From: Gigaspora rosea
Taxonomy: Eukaryota > Glomeromycota > Glomeromycetes > Diversisporales > Gigasporaceae
Assembly (NCBI GenBank): GCA_003550325.1
Contig: QKWP01000484.1
Span: 20,324-84,323, forward strand
Direction of reading: 5' to 3'
DNA length: 64,000 nucleotides
The position numbers were made by a program, and so were the translations under genes. Shown here one piece after another: positions 23,041-34,345 of this stretch; within the stretch, counting starts at the first letter, position 1, and each line of letters begins with the position of its first letter. Under the pieces are notes generated by a model. The model was not told where the DNA came from, ran no database searches, and saw nothing but the letters and a program-made list of their open reading frames with translations.

Positions 23041-23870
23041 GAACAAAAAACCTGTAAATTCTTATGTATTTAATTCATTTTAACCTTTAACCTTACAGAA
23101 TTTAAATTCTATTAAATGAACTTATCAAATATATACTAGTTTATTCGGGATCGCTCCGTAATAATGCCACGAGGAATAAACTAGCCAATCATTTATTATT
23201 ATTGTATTTTTAATACATCTGTTGAGTGGCCGATCTTCTAATACAGTAATAAAATCAAACCTATATCAAGTTCCATATAAGTACTTACCTACGTACATGT
23301 ACGGACGTATGTAGCTGCACGAAAGCTGTCGTGATAGAACCATGAATGTAAACAATGATTTTTGTAAAATCCATATGCTGGTTCTTTTAACACTTCAATG
23401 TAAATTAAGTCAAAAAAAAGAAACAAAGGAATTCTTTGTAGTTGTTACAAAATGGAGAAGATTCTTATTATAATTTCACCAATAAAAAGATTAAGATCGA
23501 AGAACAATTTCCACTAACACAAACCAATCGTAGCTAGCTCATATTAAGAACGAAATCGGTGTACCAATAATCCGACAGATATTACGTAAACATGGACGGA
23601 AAAAATTTCGCGCTATTACGTACCGCAGGTTATTATCAAAATCACGAGAAGGCCCGTGCTTTGGACATAATCTTACTTGATATTTCATGTATCTATTACT
23701 TCACGCTATGTTACAATCATTTCGTAATACGTTTTAGTGTAAATTATTATACTAAAGGGTGAAACTCGCACAGAAATAGTTACGTTATTGATGCATCAAT
23801 CACGTAAATCATCTTTCGTATTATTATTATACTTTTTAGGAAATATCAGTATGGGTCTATGGGGGTTTTA
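23041..23870. other. CG-containing unique stretch, no gene seen
   Basis: Short A/T and CG-bearing sequence with ACGTACGTACATG-type words near 23295. No frame above 60 codons looks real. Confidence 0.5.
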
Positions 23871-23873
23871 CGC

Positions 23874-23990
23874 AGGGATGGCAATCAGTAAAAATTGATT
23901 ATAGCAATGGGCGTCAATGGATCAATGGATATCAGATATGTCCATTAATCCATTTAATTTATTACTCCATTGTCCATTGATTTTTATTTA
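23874..23990. mobile_element. Truncated hAT-like word element, word CAATGGA
   Basis: Begins CAGGGATGGCAATCAGTAAA, then repeats CAATGGATCAATGGATATC and its complement ATCCATTTAA/CCATTGTCCATTG. No inverted right end is present; a pogo-type MITE starts directly after it. Confidence 0.5.
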
Positions 23991-24239
23991 TAGTTAGACC
24001 TCTCAAATGCATGTGGCATCACTTAGTTACTTCCTATATATAAAAAACCAGTTTATAAAATAATGCACAATTGAGACGTAATTAGTGACGTAAGTCGGCA
24101 TCTATAGTTGAACCGAACTTTTGATACCTTGCATTTAGAGAACAATAAGAAAAACTGCATTCATGGGTTCAGGAATATATTTTGGACTGCTTTTAGAGTG
24201 TTATTGCATTTAGGGGGTTGCATTTGGGGAGGTCTAATT
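23991..24239. mobile_element. pogo-type MITE, copy 2 (diverged)
   Basis: Left end TAGTTAGACCTCTCAAATGC, right end GGGGAGGTCTAATTA, with TGCATTTAG words inside and TA-rich flanks. Confidence 0.6.
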
Positions 24240-24578
24240 ATATATCAATATAATAACAAATATATAGCTGTAAAATAAATAAATAAACCTTAATTATATA
24301 CCGTAATAATACAAGTATATAAAAAGTTTAAATTTACATGAATTAAAATAGATTCTTTATTCTAGTAATTAAAAAAGCAAATATATAAAATAAAATAAAA
24401 CAATATTTTATTTTTTTTGGTCATTTTGATGCGATTCTAAAATGTTTAATGCGCCTATGAGTTGTTTCTTATTCAGTATAATAATGTGGCTTGATCTTGA
24501 TTTAATAACGATGCTTTGTTGGTGAAGTTTTTGGGTTGGTAGTTTGGAGTTACTACGTAGCAGTTACGTAGCCCTATG

Positions 24579-24846
24579 TAAGGATAGGAATCATAAGGTC
24601 GTTAGTCGACTAATCAGATAATCGAATAATCGACTAGTTAAACTTAATTGACTGGTTATTATAATTACTCAAAGGTTAATAGGCAAATTTAATTGGTAAA
24701 CTACTGTTCATATAACATCTAACTAGCCGATTAATCAATTATTCGACGTTTACTAGTCGACTAGCCGATTAGTCGACTGGTCGAATAATCGATTAGTCAG
24801 TCGACTGACTAATCGACTAAAAATTTCTGACCGATTCCACTCCTTA
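24579..24846. mobile_element. hAT-like word element, word GTCGACTAATCG
   Basis: 268 bp. Ends TAAGGATAGGAATC and (inverted) TAAGGAGTGGAATC. The flanks GCCCTATG (24571-24578) and GTCTTATG (24847-24854) match at 6 of 8, both differences being C/T. The interior is almost only GTCGACTAAT, GATAATCGAATAATCGAC and their complements. Confidence 0.8.
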
Positions 24847-24978
24847 GTCTTATGCAATGTACTAAACTGCGTTTAGGTGTTCGGTCAACTATGTAAACCA
24901 AAATTATATACTAAAAATTAATTATTAAGAATTTTTTTTCGAATTTAGTGATCGGGATTATTTACCACTTCTTATATA

Positions 24979-25153
24979 CAGTCGGCCATCTCTAAATGCA
25001 TCCCCTCTAAGTGCATGACCTCCTTAAATGCATATTAATTTTCTGGCCCAAACATATATTAAACTTCCATAAATGCATTTTTAATTAATGTTCTCTAAAT
25101 GCAAGCCCTTAAAAGTTTGGTTCCAATAATATGCATTTATAGAGGGTTGACTG
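24979..25153. mobile_element. pogo-type MITE, copy 3 (intact ends)
   Basis: 175 bp. CAGTCGGCCATCTCTAAATG and (inverted) CAGTCAACCCTCTATAAATG with TA on both sides. TGCATTTA words throughout. Among the best preserved pogo-type MITEs of the window. Confidence 0.85.
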
Positions 25154-26164
25154 TATGTCTTAATAGTAAAGTATGAATTTTAGATGTTTAGAGCGAATTG
25201 CTTTACTTTTTTCAACTATTTTAGCATAAATCGTGACTCTTTACAAAAATTCTGTTTCATATTGCTGTATTGTGAACTATCCATAAAGTGATATTCTCGT
25301 TGCAAATAAAAAAATTTAATATCAGATATTAAATCACAATTTTTAACGCGACTTTGCTATAAACATGCTTAAGAAAACATATCAACTATCTAAAATTGTC
25401 AAGAATTGTTCGGAACGGAACAGGGGTTTAGTAAAAATAGACAATTTTTGATTAAAAATTATGAAAGTCTTTGTTCCACCCGGATTGGTATACCACCCCG
25501 TCTGAATTAAATAGTAATTTGATGACACGCATCACCTTAGGGTTAGAGTTAGTCAATTTAGTATTTAGTTTAGATAGGGTGGCAATAAATTATTTATTAC
25601 TCTGTGTGGCACTAATACGACTCTAAAAAATTATTATAAAAAAAATGCATAAAAAGCGCATAAAAACATATACATCCAATAAATATCCTTTAAAATGTTT
25701 GGAAATGTTGACTGCTAGTTTGATAATAACCGATAACTTTTTGCAGATTTGGCTGCCTGGCATTGATGGTGATTAGTATTGCATTTATTTTTTTAAAAAA
25801 AATAATAAAATAAATATTTCACTTAGAGTAACATATTTATTTTTATTATTCAAGAAGGATATATCCCAATAAATTTAAAATATTTTATTTGATTTAAAAA
25901 ATAGGCATTATTTTTTGGCGATCCGTCGCCATGGCGACCCCATGGTTGACCAATCAAAATCGATTACTTGTATTTTTAATTTTTATTCTGGAACCCGATC
26001 TAAAAATCTGACCTAATAGTGATTGACCATCCTGAGTCCTGATATAGAACTTACTACTTACTTATCTTTTTTAATTTGTCCGCAAATCTCTAATTTCACG
26101 TGAGCTACAGGCCAGATTGCAACTTCATTTATATTGATTTAAGTTCTTTATTATTAAATTTAAA
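25154..26164. other. AT-rich stretch, no gene seen
   Basis: No frame or repeat family recognised with confidence. 25915-25960 has a GCGACC-rich patch (TCGCCATGGCGACCCCATGG) that can form a short hairpin. Confidence 0.5.
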
Positions 26165-26332
26165 AAAAAAAAGAAACCACAAAAACGGTTAGCATAACTA
26201 TGGCAGCTTTATTAAATTTAAAAAAAAAAAAAAAGAAACTACGAAAATGGTTATATATAACCATGGCGGCAGCTTTATTAAATTAAAAAAAACCCCCATG
26301 AAAACGGTTATATATAACCACAATGACAAGCC
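26165..26332. repeat. Tandem repeat, three units of about 65 bp
   Basis: Units carry GAAACYACRAAAAYGGTTA, TAACCATGGCGGCAG and TTATTAAATTTAAAAAAAA. The following 300 bp is A/C-rich with ACAAAAT/CAATGAC words like the array at 3565. Confidence 0.8.
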
Positions 26333-26638
26333 AATTACACTAGTAATATTCTATCAAAATAAGGCAAACGCAACCAAAGACACAAAACATCAACAAAACA
26401 AACAAGGGCAACAACAATCCACTGCTCATAAAGGCGACTCCAATGGCACTTATAAGAGTAATGCCACGATACAAACGACGAAATTCGCAACCTGCCAATG
26501 ATAAAATCAATGCCCATGACACAACCAACAAAATTCACACCCATCAACAACAAAATTTGCCAATACTAGTGAAATCTGCCACCAGAAACAAAATTTATTA
26601 TCAGTGACAAAATCCAAAAAATACCTAAAGAACAAGTA

Positions 26639-27054
26639 ATTAGTTTATTATAAAAAAAAAAACCAATACTTATCTGAAAAACCATTTCCCTGCATTTTCA
26701 AATAACGACGCCACTACTGCTGAAGACTTTGATGACTCTAAAGCTCTACCTACAAGTCCTCAATTTTAATCCAAGAAATACCTAAAGAATAAGCGTAATT
26801 AGTTTATTATATAAAAAAAAACTAATATTTATCTGAAAAACTATCCCTCTGCATTTTCAAATAACGATGCCGCTAAAGACTTCGATGACTCTGAAGCTAC
26901 ACCTACAAGCCCTCAATTTTAATCCAAGAAATACCTAAAAAATGAGAGTAGTTAGTTTATTATATAAAAAAAAATCTAATACTTATCTGAAAACTATTCC
27001 CTGTATTTTCAAATAACAACGCTGTTAAAGACTTCAATGACTCTGAAGATGTAA
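26639..27054 (+). repeat. Tandem repeat, about 2.5 units of 165 bp
   Basis: Each unit reads AAATACCTAAAGAA.., AATTAGTTTATTATA, ACTTATCTGAAAAAC, GCATTTTCAAATAACGA, GACTTYGATGACTCT and CCTACAAGYCCTCAATTTT. Further units of the same array lie at 30795-31345, so the block between them looks like an insertion into this array. Confidence 0.8.
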
Positions 27055-27939
27055 AACTCTATTATAGGCTAAGATATATTCAAACTGGATGGATTGCCAT
27101 AACTATTGAAGAGCTATGAGAACTTATGTATGAGACTTTAAATTCTGCGATTACAATACTAGCTATCAAAAGATCATTAATTGATATTAATAAAAACATA
27201 TTTATTTTTTTTATTTCAAGAATTAAATTTGATTTCAAACTAAAATAAAGATTAACCCTGATCCAAATCGTAAGTGATTCTCACTCAAGACTTATTTCAT
27301 TTTGAGCAAAGAATCGATTATGAACTCTGACCCAAACTATGAACTTAACTTATACCTATACTCGAATTTTCAAGATTATGCGCATAAATACAATCATTTT
27401 GGATAGGATAGATACCTAAAATCTTCAGGATACGCATATGATGCATTACTAATCTAGCTTAATTTAAAACAAGTCAATAATAAATTTGCCCGAAGTTTTC
27501 TTTTAAGCTTTACTATTAAATATTAAAGTTTAAAAAAATCTTCGGCTAAATTAATTATTAACTCATTTTAAATTAAGCCCTTGAAATAATACTCAGGATG
27601 TTATTTTTGAGATAATACGGGTACCATTTTCTTATTTAGATTCCAGTAAAGAAAATTGCGTATTATTCGTATAATTCAAGATTATATGGTGAATGCGTAA
27701 TTGCGCATATATTTTGTATTGTACCGCATTTGTATCTCGCTTTAATAGACTTGCTGATATCCTTAAAATAAAACTAGTTAATAAAAGGTTAGAAATAACT
27801 TATTAATTATAAAAATGAAAATGTATAATTGAGATGCGTAAAACCAAAATCCTTTTCTAATAAACATCTTCGTGTATTATTTAGTCCTAATAAAAAAAAT
27901 CAATAAATAAATTTCTTTTTTAAAAATTATTTCGTAACG
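27055..27939. other. Stretch upstream of the transposase relic, no gene seen
   Basis: AT-rich with a few CG. It should hold the 5' part of the pogo/Tigger element, but I could not find an inverted CAGTCAAACC end here. Some sequence between 27240 and 27320 has CAAGACTTATTTC/GAATCACTTACG words in both orientations. Confidence 0.4.
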
Positions 27940-28482
27940 ATGTCTTCTAATAAATGCAAAGACAAAACTACACTTACTAATAAACAGAGACAAGATATCA
28001 TTGCACACAAAAGTAAAAATCCTAATATTAGCAATGTCGACCTTGCAGAGTGGGTAAAAAAAGAATTTAAACTTGATGTTCATCCAACCACTATTGGACG
28101 CCTAATAAAGAATAAAGATGATATTGGAAGTAATCCTTCTACAAAAAGACAGAGAACTGTCCAACATCCAGAGCTTGAGAATTCATTACTCAAGTGGGTT
28201 CTACAAAACCAGAATAGGATAATATTAAGCGACGCAATTATAATAGAAAAAGCAAAAGCTTTCGCTCAAATGTTGCAAATACCTGATCTCGAATTCTCAC
28301 AAGGCTGGTTATACAAGTTCAAAAACAGGCCTGGATTGGGACGGGTAAAGAAACATAGAGAAGACGCCTTAGTAGATGAAGATTTTATCGCCAATGCTAT
28401 TTCTAAGTTGAAAGAGTTACTAGGACACTATGATCTAAAAGACATTTACAATATGGATGAAACTAGATTATTTTACTGGTAC

Positions 28483-28904
28483 AGTATAATAAATGTCTAG
28501 AGATGTGAACATAATACCATAACTTGTTATAATTATAATGAGTTACAGCAAAAAATGCCATAACCTATTATAATTACAACAAGTTATGGTATTATATTCA
28601 CCTAACTAGTAATGTTAACTGATACGGATACATGTCATTTCGTCAACAATCACTTCGTTTCACCAACAATCAATTTATCGACATGTTTATTTTGCCAACA
28701 ATTATTTTGCCAACAACTCATTCACCAACAAGTTTTTTTAAAAATCATACTAACTTACTTTAGTTCTAAGCCTGACCTTATGACAAATAGCAGAATTACT
28801 TTGAATGAGTGTCGGTGAAATAATTGCCTATAAAATAAACATGTCAGCGAATTGATTGTCAGTGAAATGACATATCGGCGAACTGATTGTAGTGCGCACC
28901 ACCC
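28483..28904. mobile_element. ACCGACA foldback element, copy 2, in the transposase intron
   Basis: A relative of 5905-6222: left part with CACCAACAATC/TCGTCAACAATC words, right part with GTCGGTGAAATAATTG and TCGGCGAACTGATTG. A perfect 8-bp duplication ACTGGTAC (28475-28482, 28905-28912) flanks it. The duplicated bases include the splice donor GTAC, so the host intron now has two donors. Confidence 0.75.
28505..28612. mobile_element. Short foldback MITE, word CATAACTTGTTATAATTA
   Basis: About 105 bp. ATGTGAACATAATACCATAA on the left is mirrored by GGTGAATATAATACCATAAC on the right. It is nested in the left part of the ACCGACA element. The duplication is not clear. Confidence 0.6.
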
Positions 28905-29910
28905 ACTGGTACTGAATACTTATCTTAATTAGCCTGTTTCTTTTTTTTTTTTAGTCTTGAACCGGATACTACTTTGGCCACTATACGTCTTAAAGGTAAA
29001 AAAAAATTTAGAATGGTTAACCTTGACACTTTGTGCCAATGCTGATGGTACAGATAAAATAAAAATATACGTAATTGGTAAGTCTCTTAACCCACGCTAC
29101 TTTAAAGGTGTTAATCGCAACAGGCTTGGTGTTATATATGTGACAAGTCATAAAACATGGATGACAACAGTTTTATTCCAAAAGTGGCTTAAAGAGTTTG
29201 ACTCGAAAATAGCTGGTCGCAAAGTAATTCTTTTAGTAAATGGTGCAAAAACCCATTCCACTAGCAATTTGACTCTTCATAACACTACTGTCCACTACCT
29301 CCCTCCATTCACAACATCCCGCATTTAACCTATGGATGCTGGTATTATAATGTCCTTCAAGCATCGTTACTGGAATTACTTTATAAAATGGTTGCTTGAT
29401 CAATATGAGGCTGGAAAAGATGAAAAAATGAAGGTTCTTACTGCTATAAAGTTTATTAATCGGGTGTGGAAAGAAGTATCATCAGAAACGATATGTAACT
29501 GTTTTCAACATACAGGAATTCTTCCAGATGCTCAAGATAATGAAGAACTACCCATTGATGATAACAATGATGATTTGATGGATGAGCTTTATGAAGATAT
29601 TGAAGCGCTTAACTTTCTTAACATGATGGATCTTGAAAAATATATCAATTACCCGGGGGAAAAAGATATACATGAGGTATTGAGTGATCAGGAAATTTTG
29701 GATCTGACTACTAATATTGAATCTGCAGAAAATGAAAGTAGTGAAAATGAAGACGATAGCACAGAAATGCATGAAATTGGTTACCAAGAAGCATTAAACG
29801 CTATAGAAATCCTTGAGCAATATATAGTGCAAAAAGATTTTGGTGAAACAGCCTGGTTTGAACATGACGAAGCCTTATCAAAATTACAAAAAGAAATTAG
29901 AAAACTTTGA

Positions 29911-30721
29911 ATTGTAGTGTTTAAGCAAACAAGTATTGAAACTTATTTTGAGTCAGCTTAATTAAATCAGATACTTTATAAAAAATCATACTCATCTCTT
30001 GAAAATATTTAACTTAGCGTTGACAATAAATAATACTGTACTGTACTGGCTTTTAAATCTTTAGTTTCTTATAGGTGATGATTTTGACATTAAAGGAAAG
30101 GTATTAGCAAAATCTCTATATGTAAAACTTTAAAAAATCAATTATGAAACCTTATAACTTATCTTTTTTGTAGATTGTTTATCTCTAAGCATTTATATTG
30201 AATGAATACGCTGTTCTTGAATTGTTGTCCTTTTGTTTTTAAATTGGTTACTCTTGAAATGTTTGTTCTTATCACGAGAAGTTCCTTTATTAGAATATCG
30301 AACTAGCATTAAAATATGCATTTTTAATTAGAGTCCATATACTTTGAGCTTATTTCCCACTATTCTTAATCGCATGTAATTGTCAACTTGTTAAATAGAC
30401 AAAAATGCGAGTGAAAAATTTTTTTTTTTTTTTTTTAAGAGCGAGTGAAAAAATTTTATTACGTAAAGTATTTTATTTTATAACATTAAGTAATTTAGAA
30501 AAAACTTTATAAAAACATTAATTTTAGTAGTATAGTTTTAAATATAGTGATGGCGAAAATAATAATAGAGAAAATAAAAAAAAATTAAGTTTTAATACAA
30601 TGGCAAGAATGGTGAGACAATGGTTATACAGTAGTGAAAAAAATTTTATATTATAAATATCATGCGTTGTTATTGGTTAAAACCAGGCACGTGATTTGAT
30701 TAGATGATTGGCTGTTCTCTA
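29911..30721. other. 3' region of the pogo/Tigger element
   Basis: No frame. AT-rich, with a T-run at 30419-30436. 30670-30720 carries CCAGGCACGTGATTTGATTAG, then the terminal repeat begins. It probably belongs to the Tigger element (inference). Confidence 0.45.
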
Positions 30722-30790
30722 ATTGCAACCCCCCTTAAATGCACGCCTGAGAGCCCGTCCCGACAATGTGCATTTAGAGAGGTTTGACTG
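30722..30790. mobile_element. Right terminal repeat of a pogo/Tigger element
   Basis: TTGCAACCCCCCTTAAATGCA, then GTGCATTTAGAGAGGTTTGA and CTG, followed by TA. It is 0.8 kb downstream of the transposase relic in the expected place. Its end sequence equals that of the small CAGTC..TGCATTTA MITEs, which ties those MITEs to this transposase type. Confidence 0.75.
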
Positions 30791-30794
30791 TATA

Positions 30795-31345
30795 AAAAAA
30801 AAAGATCTCTCAATACTTATCTGAAAAACCAGCCCTTGCGTTTTCAAATAACGATACTGCATGGAGACTTTAACGATAACTCTAAAGCTTCACCTACAAG
30901 CCCTATGAAGTAAGAAAAAAGCACCCATTCCCAATTTGCAGTTTCAAATAACGATGTTACAGACCTACCAAAGAAGGCTTCAGCAGCAATGACACCGAAG
31001 CTCAACACCTATTTCGTGCCCCAGACCACAATTTCAAATGAATATTTAAAAAAAAGAGAAGTTAGATTCTGCGACAAGAAAAAAAGACGTAAGAAAAAAA
31101 ATGACCTTATGTAAAAAACTAGACCAAACTATATTTCGCAACAAAGAAATAACTAACTAACGAAGAAGAGAAGTTAGTAAAAAAAAAGATTGATAAAAAA
31201 AAAAGATATGTACTTATTTGAAGACTAGTCCATCTCATTTCTCGTTTTAATCCTGATTTTGAATGAGAAATACCTAAAAAAAAATGTTAGTTCAAAGTAC
31301 TGTAACAAGAAAATAAAAAAAAATAAAAAAGAGTACTTATCCTAT
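30795..31345 (+). repeat. Continuation of the 165-bp tandem array
   Basis: AATACTTATCTGAAAAACCAG, GTTTTCAAATAACGATAC and CACCTACAAGCCC match the units at 26639-27054. Degenerate further right (31000-31345). Confidence 0.65.
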
Positions 31346-31360
31346 TTCTACAGCCAGTTA

Positions 31361-31502
31361 GGGGAGTAACAAAAATCAGGTGATTTTCTAGGGAAGGGGT
31401 CAAAAAAAGTTGAAATTATATATAAAAACCTGACTATATGTATATTAAAAATAGGGGGTTGGCCTCTAATAAAAAATAATCAGATGATTAATGACACTGC
31501 CC
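31361..31502 (+). mobile_element. PIF/Harbinger-like MITE H1, copy 2
   Basis: 142 bp, GGGGAGTAACAAAAATCAGG ... CACTGCCC, with TTA on both sides. Confidence 0.85.
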
Positions 31503-32419
31503 TTACTAATTTCACAAAAGTTGACCTAAAGCAAAAAAAAAATAATACCGGTATTTATCGTGTAACAAATTAAAAAAAAAACAGATCTAAATCTACCAGT
31601 TTAGATCTAATTAGGAATCTGTGACTGGGAACTATTACTACCAGGTCAATCTTAAATCTGATTGGCTTATCATATTAGGGTCACTGTGCGCCAGGTCGCT
31701 ATTTTATTTTTGGCTTAAAAAATTTATAAATAAATTTTAAAAAATTTAAAATCAAATCAAATTTAAATACTGTTTTTTTCTATAGTTATCTTCTCTATAG
31801 TTACAACTAACCTTTATATAATTACACAAAATTTAATTACTATTTTTTTATACTTTCTTTATCTTCTATAATTATATAGTTTGTATTATGAAAATATGTG
31901 ATTATAAAGAATTATGATTATAAAGGTACATACTATATAATCACAATAATATATAAAATATTTATAATATAATTATATACATAAAAGTAAATATTTTATA
32001 ATTACAAATAGTTGCTATATATAAAAGTCCAAATTATACTAAATAAACTAACTATTATGTATTAAATAAAGTTGTTCAAAATGGTTTTAAATTTACAAAC
32101 TCTTTTCAACAATCTCTTATACCAAAATTTCTAAGAAAACTGATCTATAAAAACAATATAGTTAGTATATCTAAATATAACAAAACTTCACCAAGTTGCT
32201 GTTAGCTACAAAGTTCATTTACTGGATATTCTGTATCTGAAAAAGAGATAAAAAAGACTAACAGACTTTTAAGCAAAGCACCTTGGCAAGCTGTAGTACT
32301 ACTGAGCAAAGAAGTAGTAGAGAATCTCTAGAGCTTTGTCAAGTTTTATAAATAAAAAAGTAAAAGTAGAAACCTGATCAAATATACTAGTCATGTTGGT
32401 AATATAATATTGTCCTTGG
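31503..32419. other. AT-rich stretch, no gene seen
   Basis: 31540-31690 repeats the word AGATCTAAATCTACC/CCAGGTC. The rest is low-complexity A/T with TATAATTAC words. No gene recognised. Confidence 0.5.
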
Positions 32420-32599
32420 AGGACCCCGAAATATACATAAATAGGTCAGGTTAATTATAGGATTACTAAAAAAGGGAAGATTTGCAGAAAAAACTTCAAA
32501 AATAAACAAAAAATTACTATAAATAGAAAAGATCTGCATAAAAATCCCCCAAAATAAGCAAACTCATACCTGATTTATCTATGTATATTTCGAGGTTCT
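32420..32599. mobile_element. hAT-like MITE, AGGACCCCG family, copy 2
   Basis: 180 bp; AGGACCCCGAAATATACATA and (inverted) AGAACCTCGAAATATACATA; perfect 8-bp duplication GTCCTTGG (32412-32419, 32600-32607). Confidence 0.9.
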
Positions 32600-33054
32600 G
32601 TCCTTGGTGTTCTGATATGTTTCACTATATTATTGGTATATTATATTTTATTTTTTGTACTAGGTTATTAGTATTTGCAATATGGTGATTGTGATTTAGC
32701 ATTTAGAAAAATTAGGTTTAGAGTTAGAGTTAGAATTAAATTTAAGATCAGATTAAATTAAGCTTTAAAAAAGAGGAGCGAAGCAGAGGTAACAGCCATA
32801 TTAAGCAACTACAGGGTGAGCAAAGTGAGCTCTATAGGTATTACTAAGCATAAGTGAAACAACATATGTGGTGTATATAATGAATAGTTGCTTTTGGTTA
32901 GTGGGTTTGCTTAAAAATATTAATAAATGCTCTATAGTTTAAAATATTAAAAAATTTAGTAAATATGATATAATCAATACTGCAATATGTATAATACATT
33001 TTGTGTTAATCGATATTCTTACTTTAATTAGGTATTCATTAGTTACATGATACT

Positions 33055-34345
33055 GGTAACTATTACCAGTCATCCGATTAGGGTTCCGCAATTTGATTTG
33101 ATCTTCAAATATTTGAATCAAATATCTGATCAAATTCAAATTCAAATTTGACTATATTTGATTTGATCAAATTCAAATATGGCCAAATTTGATTTGATTT
33201 GACAAATATTTGATTTGATTTGAAAATTACTATTAAAAATTCAAATTCAAATATTTGAATCAAATCAAATTCAAATTAGGGTTAATTTGATTTGATCAAA
33301 TTCAAATTGATCCAATATTTGATTCGATTTGAATTTATATCCGATATGTCACATGTAAATTTTATATATATGAAATTTTAAAAAATTACATATAAAATTA
33401 CTATAAACTTTGAAGCAATGATGTTTATCAACCTACATATTAACTTAAAATTAAATTTCGTGATTATATAGAGCAAAAGGAGGTGAATAAAAAAACCTTT
33501 TCTGCCAAGGCACAGTTCTGCCATTTTTGCACAAAATGAAAATGTAACTTCACCAAAACAAATATTTTCTGATTTTAAGATGATAAGTATATATAAAATC
33601 ATGCCCTGAACAACTTTACTTATGCGACCAAAGAAGCTTACCTTGTAAGAAAAATGGGTTGTCTATATAAAAACATTAAAATTTTTGATTTTGCAATCTA
33701 AAACTTTTTTTTCATTAGGTAACCTACTTTGGGCGCTTAAGCAAAATTGTTCAGTATGTAATTTTACTTATATTTAAAATCAAACCGTGTTTTTATAGCT
33801 ATTTATTAGGTGAAAAATGGGGTTGAAGTTAGAAAAAAAATTTTTTTTAAAAAAAAATTTTTTCTAATTTCAACTCTATTTTTTATCTAATAAATAGCCA
33901 TAAAAACATGTTTTAACTTTAAATATAAGTAAAATTACATACTGAACAACTTTGCTTAACTGCCCAAAGTAATGAAAAAAAGTTTTATATTGCAAAGTCA
34001 AAAATTTTAATGTTTTTACATAGACAACCCATTTTTCTTACAAGGTAACCTACTTTGGTCACATAAGTAAAGCTGTTCAAAGCATAATGTTACATATATT
34101 TATTATCTTAAAATCAGAAAATATTTGTTTTTGGTGAAGTTACATTTTTGTTTTGTGCAAAAATGGTGGAACTGTAGATTGGCAGTAAAGGTTTTTTTAT
34201 TCACCTCCTTGAAGTTAATATGTATTGAGAAACATCATTGCTTCAAAGTTTATAGTAATTTTATATGTAATTTTTTCAAATTTTATATATATGGAATTTA
34301 CATCTAATATTGTATGACAAATCGGATGACTGTTACTGTTAGTTA
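33055..34345. mobile_element. Large foldback element, TACCAGTCATCCGATT ends
   Basis: About 1.0 kb of inverted arms centred near 33845, plus a 259-bp insertion in the left arm. The tips CCAGTCATCCGATT (33065) and AATCGGATGACTG (34319) are inverted. The arms share AAGTTTATAGTAATTTTATA, GGTGAATAAAAAAACC and TGCACAAAA words. The short frames on each strand are mirror images of one another and not genes. Confidence 0.75.
33079..33337. mobile_element. hAT-like word element, word CAAATTTGAT
   Basis: 259 bp, begins TAGGGTTCCGCAATTTGATT and consists of TTTGATTTGATCAAATTCAAAT permutations. Flanks CATCCGAT (33071-33078) and TATCCGAT (33338-33345) match at 7 of 8. The uninterrupted mirror site in the right arm of the host foldback confirms the insertion. 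Confidence 0.8.

Larger units (their letters stand above)
27940..29910 (+). pseudogene. pogo/Tigger-type DDE transposase, broken
   Basis: Related to CENP-B and Tigger transposases. Codons from 27940 give an N-terminal psq/HTH region (residues about 11-60: TNKQRQDIIAHKS...TTIGRLIK), then a CENP-B-type HTH (VQHPELENSLLKWVL...GWLYKFKNRPGLG) and the first catalytic motif YNMDET (about 28449-28466). An intron follows: donor GTAC at 28479 (or its copy at 28909), acceptor AG at 28953-28954; a foldback element sits inside it. Exon 2 resumes CLEPDTTLA. Lesions: a frameshift in the A-run near 29000; the second catalytic Asp (normally VDNA) is Asn (LLVNGAKTH, codon 29239-29241); TAA replaces a Gln codon just before PMDAG (29326-29328). 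The C-terminal part is open to 29910 (acidic tail). A pogo-type right end lies at 30722-30790. It cannot encode an active enzyme. Confidence 0.9.

Noticed and set aside
33378-34307. Short frames on both strands with related peptides (FCAKMAELCLGRKGF and a mirror version)
   Set aside because: They come from the two inverted arms of a foldback element.
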